Below, piece after piece: positions 5,862-11,984 of a stretch of 13,053 bases of DNA. The DNA lies in the NCBI GenBank assembly GCA_046262735.1, contig JBHEMD010000210.1:1-13053 (forward strand), read 5' to 3'. The first letter of the stretch is position 1. The number at the start of each line of letters is the position of its first letter. Source of the stretch: AV17 sp046262735 (GTDB taxonomy: Bacteria; Verrucomicrobiota; Verrucomicrobiia; Chthoniobacterales; UBA10450). The position numbers and the translations under genes were made by a program. The notes under the pieces are model-generated. The model was not told the origin of the DNA, made no database searches, and saw only the letters and a list, made by a program, of their open reading frames with translations.

Positions 5862-8015
5862 ATGAGCAAAAATGGACGCACAATTCGCGAAGAGATTCTC
5901 GCGCTGCTGCGCACGCATGATTATCGACCGCTCGACGGCGCCGAGATCGCGCGTGACCTTGGCGTGAAAAGCAATCAGCGTGTCGCGCTTCGCAACTCGC
6001 TGCGCGAGCTCGAACGGGCCGGCGAAATCGTCCGCATCCGCAAGAATCGCTATGTTTTGCCCGCGGAAGCCGACCTCGTCACCGGCAAATTGTCGATTCA
6101 CCAGGTGGGTTACGGCTTTCTCGTCCCCGAAACACCGGGGCAGCCTGATGTTTTCATCGCGGCGGAAAACACCGGCACGGCCATGCACGGCGATCGCGTC
6201 GTTGCGCGCGTCTCGCGCGACGTTCCAGCTCGGCGGGCGAAAGATCGAAAGGGCCGAAGCGAAGGCCGCGTGATTCGAATCCTGGAGCGCGCCCGCGACA
6301 AGATCGTGGGCACACTTCAGCAGACGCGCAATTTCTATTACGTCGTGCCGGATGATCCGCGAATCGTCCACAACGTCTATGTCGCGGCGCCGCTGAAAGC
6401 AAAACCCGGCGACAAAGTCGTTGTCCGGATCGAGGCGTGGGAATCGCGGCACGTCAATCCGGAGGGCGAAATCATTGAGGTTCTCGGGCCCGCCACTGCA
6501 CCCGGCATCGACATGTTGTCGATCATTCGGAAGTACGATCTGCCCACCGAATTTCCTCGAAAAGTGATCGATGAAGCGAATCGAATCCCGCAAAGCGTCG
6601 ATGTTCGACATCTCGAAGGCCGTGAAGATTTGCGAAAAGACTTCATCGTTACGATCGATCCCGATGACGCGCGCGATTTCGACGATGCCATGGACGTTGA
6701 GAAGATCGACAATGAAGGGTGGCAACTCGGCGTCCACATCGCGGACGTTTCGGCCTACGTTACTCCCGGTAGCGAGCTGGACGTCGAAGCGCGCCGGCGC
6801 GGCAACAGCGTTTATCTGCCCGACCGCGTCATCCCGATGTTGCCGGAGCGATTGAGTAACGGCGTCTGCAGTCTTAATCCCGGCGTCGATCGGCTCACCC
6901 ATTCGGTCCTCATTGAGTTCGACAGGAAGGGCAACGCGACCAAGGCGCGCTTTGCCAGGACGGTGATCCGAAGTGCGCGCCGGCTCACTTACAAGGAGGC
7001 GTTCGCAATTCTTCAAGCCAAGCCGAACGGCGAACTGAGCCGGCGCCTGCATCTCGCGTGGGAGCTCGCGTCGTTGCTCCGCCGGAAACGCTTCGCGCAC
7101 GGCTCGCTCGACCTCGATTTTCCGGAGGTAAAAGTTTATGTCGATCAAAACGGCGCGCCGGTGCGGCTGGAGCGCGTCGAGAACGACGAATCGCATCAGC
7201 TGATCGAGGAATTCATGCTGGCCGCGAACGAAGCGGTCGCGCGTGAGCTGAGGCACCGCGCGGTCCCGACGATTTACCGTGTCCACGAAGAGCCCGACCC
7301 CGACAAGCTGGCGGAGTATCGCGAGTTCGTGCTCAGCTTTGGTTACAAGGTGGGCGATCTTTCCAAGCGCGCCGAGGTTCAACGCTTTCTCGCCTCACTG
7401 CGGGGCAAACCGGAAGAACAGGCGCTCAAGATCGGTCTCCTCAAAAGTCTCAAGCGCGCGCGTTACGACACGCAACCTCTCGGCCATTATGGCTTGGCCA
7501 AGCCGAACTACCTGCACTTCACCAGCCCGATCCGTCGCTACGCCGATCTGGTCGTCCATCGCGGGCTGAGCGAACGCGATTCGCCGCGCCGCAGTAAGAT
7601 CGACATCGACGAAATCGCCTCGATCGCCGCTCATATTTCGGATACCGAGCGCAACGCGGCCGATGCCGAGATTGAGGCGGTGAAAATCAAACAGCTCGAA
7701 TTTTTCCAGCGCCAGCTCGACCGGCGCGATCCACAGGTTTTCCGCGCCGCGATTGTCGATGTTCGCAACTACGGCCTCGTTGTCGAACTACCCGAGGTCC
7801 TCACCACCGGGCTGATCCACGTCTCTTCGCTGACGGATGACTTCTATCAGTTCGATCCCGCCCAACGCCGTCTGACTGGCCGCCGCTCACGCCGCCGTTT
7901 CAACATCGGCGATCAGGTCCGCGTGTTTGTCGCGCGCGTCGACGTGTTCAAACGCCAGATAGATTTCGCGCTTGCCGAGGAGTTAACGGCTCGCGCGCGA
8001 AAACAGAGGCGATAA
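5862..8015 (+). CDS. rnr: Ribonuclease R (3'-5' exoribonuclease)
   Basis: The 717-residue protein is an RNase II/RNB-family processive 3'-5' exoribonuclease that degrades structured RNA, acting in mRNA turnover and RNA quality control in the cytoplasm. Order: an N-terminal winged helix (about 5-66, with IREEILALLRTHDYRPLDG), two cold-shock-like OB folds (about 70-210, with GKLSIHQVGYGFLVPE), then the RNB domain. The catalytic segment TIDPDDARDFDDAMD (264-278) gives metal-binding Asp266, Asp272, Asp274 and Asp275, all conserved. HFTSPIRRYADLVVHR (552-567) carries the arginine-rich end of the active site. A C-terminal S1 domain follows (about 640-708), and the chain ends in a short basic tail. 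The winged helix separates RNase R from RNase II. Length is normal for forms without a long Lys-rich tail. It ends at a strong intrinsic terminator. The start is the ATG at 5862, without a strong Shine-Dalgarno site. Confidence 0.95.
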   Translation: MSKNGRTIREEILALLRTHDYRPLDGAEIARDLGVKSNQRVALRNSLRELERAGEIVRIRKNRYVLPAEADLVTGKLSIHQVGYGFLVPETPGQPDVFIAAENTGTAMHGDRVVARVSRDVPARRAKDRKGRSEGRVIRILERARDKIVGTLQQTRNFYYVVPDDPRIVHNVYVAAPLKAKPGDKVVVRIEAWESRHVNPEGEIIEVLGPATAPGIDMLSIIRKYDLPTEFPRKVIDEANRIPQSVDVRHLEGREDLRKDFIVTIDPDDARDFDDAMDVEKIDNEGWQLGVHIADVSAYVTPGSELDVEARRRGNSVYLPDRVIPMLPERLSNGVCSLNPGVDRLTHSVLIEFDRKGNATKARFARTVIRSARRLTYKEAFAILQAKPNGELSRRLHLAWELASLLRRKRFAHGSLDLDFPEVKVYVDQNGAPVRLERVENDESHQLIEEFMLAANEAVARELRHRAVPTIYRVHEEPDPDKLAEYREFVLSFGYKVGDLSKRAEVQRFLASLRGKPEEQALKIGLLKSLKRARYDTQPLGHYGLAKPNYLHFTSPIRRYADLVVHRGLSERDSPRRSKIDIDEIASIAAHISDTERNAADAEIEAVKIKQLEFFQRQLDRRDPQVFRAAIVDVRNYGLVVELPEVLTTGLIHVSSLTDDFYQFDPAQRRLTGRRSRRRFNIGDQVRVFVARVDVFKRQIDFALAEELTARARKQRR

Positions 8016-8045
8016 CGGGTTCTCCGTCAGACTCGCAACGAGGCT

Positions 8046-8068
8046 TGTGGCTAACAAGTTGTGGATAA
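8046..8068 (-). promoter_or_regulatory. Two DnaA-box-like sites in tandem
   Basis: TGTGGATAA (8060-8068) is the exact reverse complement of the DnaA box TTATCCACA. TGTGGCTAA (8046-8054) differs from it at one base and lies 14 bp upstream in the same orientation. Both are part of an 11-bp direct repeat, TTGTGG(C/A)TAAC. An AT-rich stretch (8068-8082) follows. They lie between rnr and the PUR gene. They could be DnaA or other regulator sites; two boxes do not make an origin. Confidence 0.4.
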
Positions 8069-8103
8069 CTTTTAGTAAAATGTTCTTGCCATTCGCGCAG
8101 CGG

Positions 8104-8128
8104 GGCGGACACAATCCGCCGTTTTTTT
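8104..8128 (+). terminator. Intrinsic terminator after rnr
   Basis: GGCGGA (8104-8109), loop CACAA, TCCGCC (8115-8120), then G and seven T residues (8122-8128) form a textbook rho-independent terminator on the plus strand. It is 88 nt after the rnr stop and only 6 nt before the next start codon. Any transcript of the PUR gene starting further upstream must therefore read through it. Confidence 0.8.
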
Positions 8129-8134
8129 GGCGAA

Positions 8135-8344
8135 ATGGATAACATCATTGAGGCCAGGGAGCTGCAGATCGAGCGCAAGCATTTCTACGTCGAGTTCCGG
8201 GAAAATGAGCGGGGGAGGTTCCTGCGCATCACCGAGGAAGCGCACGGGCGGCGCAACACCATCATCGTGCCGAGCACCGGGGTGGATGAGTTCACGGCCG
8301 CGATCGACGAAGTAATCGAAGCCGCCGAGCGCGCGCCGGCATAA
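8135..8344 (+). CDS. PUR-family DNA/RNA-binding protein (PUR-alpha-like, DUF3276-type)
   Basis: The 69-residue protein is one PUR repeat. The beta strands and helix can be followed in LQIERKHFYVEFREN (10-24), RGRFLRITEEAHGRR (26-40), NTIIVPSTGVDEF (41-53) and a C-terminal helix AAIDEVIEAAERA. The aromatic-rich FYVEFREN and the GRFLRITE strand are the signature of small bacterial PUR proteins, such as Borrelia BpuR and the DUF3276 proteins of Bacteroidota, which dimerise and bind single-stranded or duplex nucleic acid. A likely role is regulating gene expression or translation; no target can be read here. There is no in-frame alternative start upstream. The usual Shine-Dalgarno region is taken up by the T tract of the preceding terminator, so initiation is either independent of Shine-Dalgarno or reduced. 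The family call rests on motif pattern in a short protein. Confidence 0.72.
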   Translation: MDNIIEARELQIERKHFYVEFRENERGRFLRITEEAHGRRNTIIVPSTGVDEFTAAIDEVIEAAERAPA

Positions 8345-8357
8345 AAGGCCGCATCTA

Positions 8358-8422
8358 GCGGAGCGACCCTCACCTGGCGCTCCGCGTCCTCCTCTCCCTC
8401 AGGGAGAGGATTGAGGTGAGGG
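8358..8422. repeat. Nested palindromic repeat between the PUR and ppdK genes
   Basis: Outer arms CCCTCACCT (8367-8375) and AGGTGAGGG (8414-8422) enclose inner arms CCTCTCCCT (8391-8399) and AGGGAGAGG (8401-8409). A further pair, GCGGAGCG (8358-8365) with CGCTCCGC (8378-8385), overlaps the left outer arm, so two alternative folds exist. The CCCTCACC...CTCTCCCT...AGGGAGAGG...GGTGAGGG layout is that of a palindromic repeat common between genes in many GC-rich bacteria, whose false translation gives the familiar peptide PLPEGE. No T tract follows, so an intrinsic terminator is not supported. Confidence 0.65.
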
Positions 8423-8451
8423 CAACAAAGTGATAGCACGCGCTCGGCGCG

Positions 8452-8479
8452 TTGACACATCAACTCGCGGAATTAGTTT
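8452..8479 (+). promoter_or_regulatory. Possible sigma-70-type promoter for ppdK
   Basis: TTGACA (8452-8457) is a perfect -35 hexamer. At a 16-bp spacing is TAGTTT (8474-8479), a poor -10 match of three in six. It lies about 30 bp before the ppdK ATG, in the only gap that could hold its promoter. The -10 choice is uncertain. Confidence 0.4.
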
Positions 8480-8507
8480 GGCGCCTTCGTCCAATTGATC
8501 GTTAACA

Positions 8508-11360
8508 ATGGCGACAAAAACAAAATTACGCAGCAGCAGTTTGCGTCCGCTGCCGAAAAAGAAATCGCGCCTGCCGCGGGCACGCACAAGATCGACCCGC
8601 CTTCGCAAAGCTACGGCGCGGCAGGCATCTTCCGCTCGTGGAACGGGGAAAACCAAATCGGCGCGCTATGTTTACTATTTCGGCGACGGCTACGCGGACG
8701 GCACCGGACAAATGAAAGCGTTGCTCGGCGGCAAGGGCGCGAATCTCGCTGAGATGACGCGGATCGGCTTACCGGTTCCGCCGGGGTTCACGATCACGAC
8801 GGAGGTCTGCAGTTATTTTTACGAGCACAACCGCGCCTACCCGCCGGAGCTAAAGGCCGAGGTCGCGGCCGCGCTCGCGCGCGTGGAAAAATCCGTCGGC
8901 AAAAAATTCGGCGATAAAGAGCGGCCGCTGCTCGTCTCGGTGCGCTCGGGTGCGCGCGATTCCATGCCCGGAATGATGGACACGATCCTGAACCTCGGGA
9001 TGAACGACGAGGTGGTGGGGATCGTCGCGCGCAAATCGAACAATCCGCGGTTTGCCTGGGATTCTTATCGTCGATTTCTGCAAATGTATGGCGACGTCGT
9101 GATGGGCGTGCAGAAACGCCCGGGCGAAGATCACGAGCCGTTCGAGAGCGCAATCGAGCATTTGAAAGACGAGCGCTACAGCAAACACGATTTTCCCGAT
9201 GTGCGGTTGACGGTCGCCGATCTCAAAGAGCTGGTGGAGCGATTTAAAGCGCTGATCAAGGAGCGGACCGGCAAATCGTTTCCGCAGAACCCGAACGAAC
9301 AACTCTGGGGCGCAATCGGCGCAGTCTTCGGCTCATGGATGAACGACCGCGCGATCGTTTACCGTCGCAAATACGGCATCCCACACGATTGGGGCACCGC
9401 CGTCAACGTGCAGACGATGGTGTTCGGCAACATGGGCGACAGCAGCGCGACCGGCGTCGCGTTCACGCGCGACCCGGCGACCGGCGAAGAAGTTTTTTAT
9501 GGCGAATACCTGATCAACGCGCAGGGCGAAGACGTTGTCGCGGGTGTGCGCACGCCGCATCCAATTGCCAATCTGGCGAAGGAAATGCCGGCTGCGCACA
9601 AGGAACTCATGAAAGTGCGCGCGACCCTCGAGCGCCATTTTAAAGACATGCAGGACCTCGAGTTCACCGTCGAAGAGAACCGGCTCTACATTTTGCAGAC
9701 CCGCAACGGCAAACGCACCGGGCACGCGGCCGTGCGCATCGCTGTTGACATGGTCGACGAAAAACTGATCTCCAGGCAAGACGCCGTGCGCCGCATCCCG
9801 GCCGATTCATTGGCGCACCTCCTTGCGCCTATCTTTGATCGACAATCCGCCGCCCACGCAAAAAAGATTGGCAGCGGTCTCGCCGCCGGTCCGGGCGCGG
9901 CGTGCGGTCACGTTGTTTTCAGCGCGGAGGAAGCGGTCGCGCGTTCAGACAAAGGCGAAAAGGTGGTGTTGGCACGAATTGAAACTTCGCCGGAAGACCT
10001 GCGCGGGATGATTGCGGCGGAGGGGATCCTTACTTCGCGCGGCGGAGTCTCATCGCACGCCGCGTTGGTCGCCCGGCAGATGGGCAAGGTCTGCGTGTGC
10101 GGTGCGACCGGGATCCAGATCGATTACCAAAAGCGCACGCTCAGCGCCAATGGGACAACTTTGAGGCAGGGCGACTACATCTCGCTCGATGGAACCGCGG
10201 GCGAAGTGTTCGCCGGCGAAGTGGCCACCGCGCCCTCCGAGATTGTCCAGGTGCTGATCGATCGCTCGCTCGATCCGAAAAAAAGCCTCACTTACCGGGA
10301 ATACGAAAAGCTGATGCGCTGGACGGACCAGTTCCGCAAACTCGGCGTGCGCACCAACGCGGACACGCCTGAGCAGGTGAGAAACGCCGTTGCCTTCGGC
10401 GCCGAAGGCATCGGCCTGTGCCGGACCGAGCACATGTTTTTCGAGGGCGACCGGATCGACGCGATGCGGGAAATGATTCTCGCGGGCACGCGCGACGAAC
10501 GTGCGCGCGCGCTCACGAAATTGCTGCCGTATCAGCGGCAGGATTTTATTGGCATTTTCACCGCGCTCGATGGGTTGCCCGCAACGATTCGCTTTCTCGA
10601 TCCGCCATTACACGAATTTTTGCCTCACGACCACGCCCAGCAGAGCGAGCTGGCGAACAAGCTCGGCGTCCCGGTCGAACAGATCACGCGCCGCGTGCAT
10701 GAGCTGCACGAGTTTAACCCCATGCTCGGCCATCGCGGTTGCCGGCTCGGGATCACCTTTCCGGAAATCTCAGAGATGCAGGCGCGTGCCATTTTTGAAG
10801 CCGCCGCCGAAGTGCAGGCCAAAGCCATCAAGGTGCGACCGGAAATCATGATTCCACTGGTGGGTTTTCCGCGCGAGCTCCGCCTCCAGATCAAGATTGT
10901 CCGGCGAGTGGCCGATGAAGTTGCCGCCGAGAAGAAAACAAAGTTCAACTATCTGGTCGGCACGATGATTGAGGTCCCGCGCGCCGCGCTCGTCGCCGAT
11001 GAGATCGCGCGCGACGCCGAATTCTTCAGCTTCGGGACGAACGATCTGACCCAGACGACCCTCGGGATGAGCCGTGATGATTCCGGCAGTTTTTTGCCGG
11101 CCTACGCCGAGCTCGACATCGTCGACACAAATCCCTTCGCGTCGATCGACCAAAAAGGCGTTGGCCGCCTGATGGAAATGACACGCGACCTCGGCCGCAA
11201 AACCCGCCCCGACATCAAGCTCGGCATTTGCGGCGAGCACGGCGGTGAGCCGAACAGCGTCAAGTTCTGTCACCGGCTCGGGCTCGATTACGTGAGTTGC
11301 AGTCCCTTCCGCATCCCGATCGCGCGCCTCGCCGCCGCCCAGGCGGCATTGGCCCGATAA
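8508..11360 (+). CDS. ppdK: Pyruvate, phosphate dikinase with basic N-terminal extension
   Basis: The 950-residue enzyme interconverts pyruvate, ATP and phosphate with PEP, AMP and pyrophosphate. The N-terminal nucleotide-binding region holds LLGGKGANLAEMTRIGLPVPPGFTITTE (in parts, about 72-99), SVRSGARDSMPGMMDTILNL (144-163) and FTRDPATGEEVFYGEYLINA. The swivelling phosphohistidine domain carries SRGGVSSHAALVARQMGKVC with catalytic His517. The PEP/pyruvate barrel ends with GTMIEVPRAAL, FGTNDLTQTTLG (842-853), ICGEHGG with catalytic Cys908, and YVSCSPFRIPIARLAAAQAAL. All key residues are present. Two oddities stand out. The residue two before His517 is Ser, where well-known PPDKs have the regulatory Thr (GGMTSH). 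The first 53 residues are an added Lys/Arg/Ser-rich segment with no acidic residue; the family usually starts near the YVYYFGDG segment. No internal ATG would remove the extension. It is convergent with the DUF5989 gene. Confidence 0.96.
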   Translation: MATKTKLRSSSLRPLPKKKSRLPRARTRSTRLRKATARQASSARGTGKTKSARYVYYFGDGYADGTGQMKALLGGKGANLAEMTRIGLPVPPGFTITTEVCSYFYEHNRAYPPELKAEVAAALARVEKSVGKKFGDKERPLLVSVRSGARDSMPGMMDTILNLGMNDEVVGIVARKSNNPRFAWDSYRRFLQMYGDVVMGVQKRPGEDHEPFESAIEHLKDERYSKHDFPDVRLTVADLKELVERFKALIKERTGKSFPQNPNEQLWGAIGAVFGSWMNDRAIVYRRKYGIPHDWGTAVNVQTMVFGNMGDSSATGVAFTRDPATGEEVFYGEYLINAQGEDVVAGVRTPHPIANLAKEMPAAHKELMKVRATLERHFKDMQDLEFTVEENRLYILQTRNGKRTGHAAVRIAVDMVDEKLISRQDAVRRIPADSLAHLLAPIFDRQSAAHAKKIGSGLAAGPGAACGHVVFSAEEAVARSDKGEKVVLARIETSPEDLRGMIAAEGILTSRGGVSSHAALVARQMGKVCVCGATGIQIDYQKRTLSANGTTLRQGDYISLDGTAGEVFAGEVATAPSEIVQVLIDRSLDPKKSLTYREYEKLMRWTDQFRKLGVRTNADTPEQVRNAVAFGAEGIGLCRTEHMFFEGDRIDAMREMILAGTRDERARALTKLLPYQRQDFIGIFTALDGLPATIRFLDPPLHEFLPHDHAQQSELANKLGVPVEQITRRVHELHEFNPMLGHRGCRLGITFPEISEMQARAIFEAAAEVQAKAIKVRPEIMIPLVGFPRELRLQIKIVRRVADEVAAEKKTKFNYLVGTMIEVPRAALVADEIARDAEFFSFGTNDLTQTTLGMSRDDSGSFLPAYAELDIVDTNPFASIDQKGVGRLMEMTRDLGRKTRPDIKLGICGEHGGEPNSVKFCHRLGLDYVSCSPFRIPIARLAAAQAALAR

Positions 11361-11390
11361 TTGTCGATCAAACCGTTCGCCGCTGTCCGA

Positions 11391-11552
11391 TCAAAACAGT
11401 GTGTAAATAAACGGCGCGAGCGCTGAGCCTTCGGTCACGATCAAGATAAGGCCGAGCAGAAGGAGAATGATTACCACCGGCGCAAGCCACCATTTTTTGC
11501 GCACGCGCAAAAAATCCCAGAACTCACGCAGGATCGAAAGTTTGCCCGCCAT
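11391..11552 (-). CDS. DUF5989 family small membrane protein (SxtK-like position)
   Basis: This 53-residue protein begins with an amphipathic segment, LREFWDFLRVRKKWWLAPV (8-26). One transmembrane helix follows (about 27-39, VVIILLLLGLILI), and it ends APFIYTLF. This is the full pattern of DUF5989: short N-terminal helix, KKWW at the membrane edge, one helix, and a conserved FIYTLF tail. Its biochemical role is unknown. It starts 3 nt after the SxtJ-family stop codon, as the last gene of the carbamoyltransferase operon, the position sxtK holds in saxitoxin clusters; homology with SxtK itself is my inference. It is too short for many gene callers and easy to miss. No Shine-Dalgarno site is seen, so translational coupling is likely. 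There is no intrinsic terminator in the 30 bp separating its stop from the convergent ppdK stop. Confidence 0.82.
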   Translation of the reverse strand: MAGKLSILREFWDFLRVRKKWWLAPVVIILLLLGLILIVTEGSALAPFIYTLF

Positions 11553-11555
11553 CGT

Positions 11556-11984
11556 TTAAAATTGGTTCCGATAGTCGGCTGGTGCGAACGTTTTTTGCCG
11601 GGGTTGCCAGTAACTGGCCGCGCCGGTCCGGCCGCGAAGGTCCACGCTTGAGCGGCTGGCGAGCCGTTGCAGCAATCCGATCGGTGTCACGACCAGAAGA
11701 AAAACGAGCGTGAGGATCACGCGCGTCATAACCCATCCGATGAGCAGAGACAGGCCGATCCAGACCGCATGCAGATATTTGAGCGCGCGAGGCGCGACAA
11801 CCGCCATTATGACGAGTAGAACGCCGAGAACTTGACCGCTTAAAACGGTCAAGTTTCCCGAGCGATGGCGTACGAGGAGTAAGAGCCCGAGCAAGATCGC
11901 TATCCCACCCAGAATAAAGCCAAAACGGGCCAGCGCTTTGGGCGAACGATCAAGCTGGTGAAATTCCTCTTTCAGCCAGTTCAT
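11556..11984 (-). CDS. SxtJ family membrane protein
   Basis: The 142-residue integral membrane protein starts with a polar segment (MNWLKEEFHQLDRSPKALAR). It then has hydrophobic helices at about 21-38 and 48-64, and a long hydrophobic region 71-105 that probably forms two helices. The family signature is clear: GWVMTRVIL (83-91), LVVTPIGLLQRL (97-108), SYWQPR (124-129) and the C-terminal QF. SxtJ was named from the saxitoxin cluster, where its gene follows the O-carbamoyltransferase gene; no reaction is proven for it. Here its ATG overlaps the carbamoyltransferase stop in an ATGA, and the next gene follows after 3 nt, so the three proteins are very probably made together. A scaffold or membrane anchor for the carbamoyltransferase, or a substrate-handling role, is inference. 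The coding sequence includes a perfect 10-bp inverted repeat at 11829-11855. Confidence 0.85.
   Translation of the reverse strand: MNWLKEEFHQLDRSPKALARFGFILGGIAILLGLLLLVRHRSGNLTVLSGQVLGVLLVIMAVVAPRALKYLHAVWIGLSLLIGWVMTRVILTLVFLLVVTPIGLLQRLASRSSVDLRGRTGAASYWQPRQKTFAPADYRNQF
11829..11855. repeat. Perfect 10-bp inverted repeat inside the SxtJ-family gene
   Basis: AACTTGACCG (11829-11838) and CGGTCAAGTT (11846-11855) flank the 7-nt loop CTTAAAA. It could form a stable hairpin in the operon mRNA, between the carbamoyltransferase and DUF5989 parts. There is no following T tract on either strand. One such dyad by chance in 13 kb is not improbable. Confidence 0.45.

Noticed and set aside
5835..7382. 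A 515-codon open frame on the minus strand, opposite rnr.
   Set aside because: It is fully antisense to the catalytic and OB domains of RNase R, has no recognisable domain, and its composition is that expected from the opposite strand of GC-rich coding DNA.
8046..8134. A chromosomal replication origin.
   Set aside because: Only two DnaA-like boxes are present, with no longer box cluster and no dnaA, dnaN or similar neighbour.
8185..8463. A 92-codon minus-strand frame containing PHLNPLPEGEE.
   Set aside because: That peptide is the known false translation of the CTCTCCCTCAGGGAGAG palindromic repeat; the rest is antisense to the PUR gene.
11361..11390. A possible terminator between the convergent ppdK and DUF5989 genes.
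   Set aside because: No stem with a T tract is present on either strand; only a short direct repeat, CGATCAAA, is seen.
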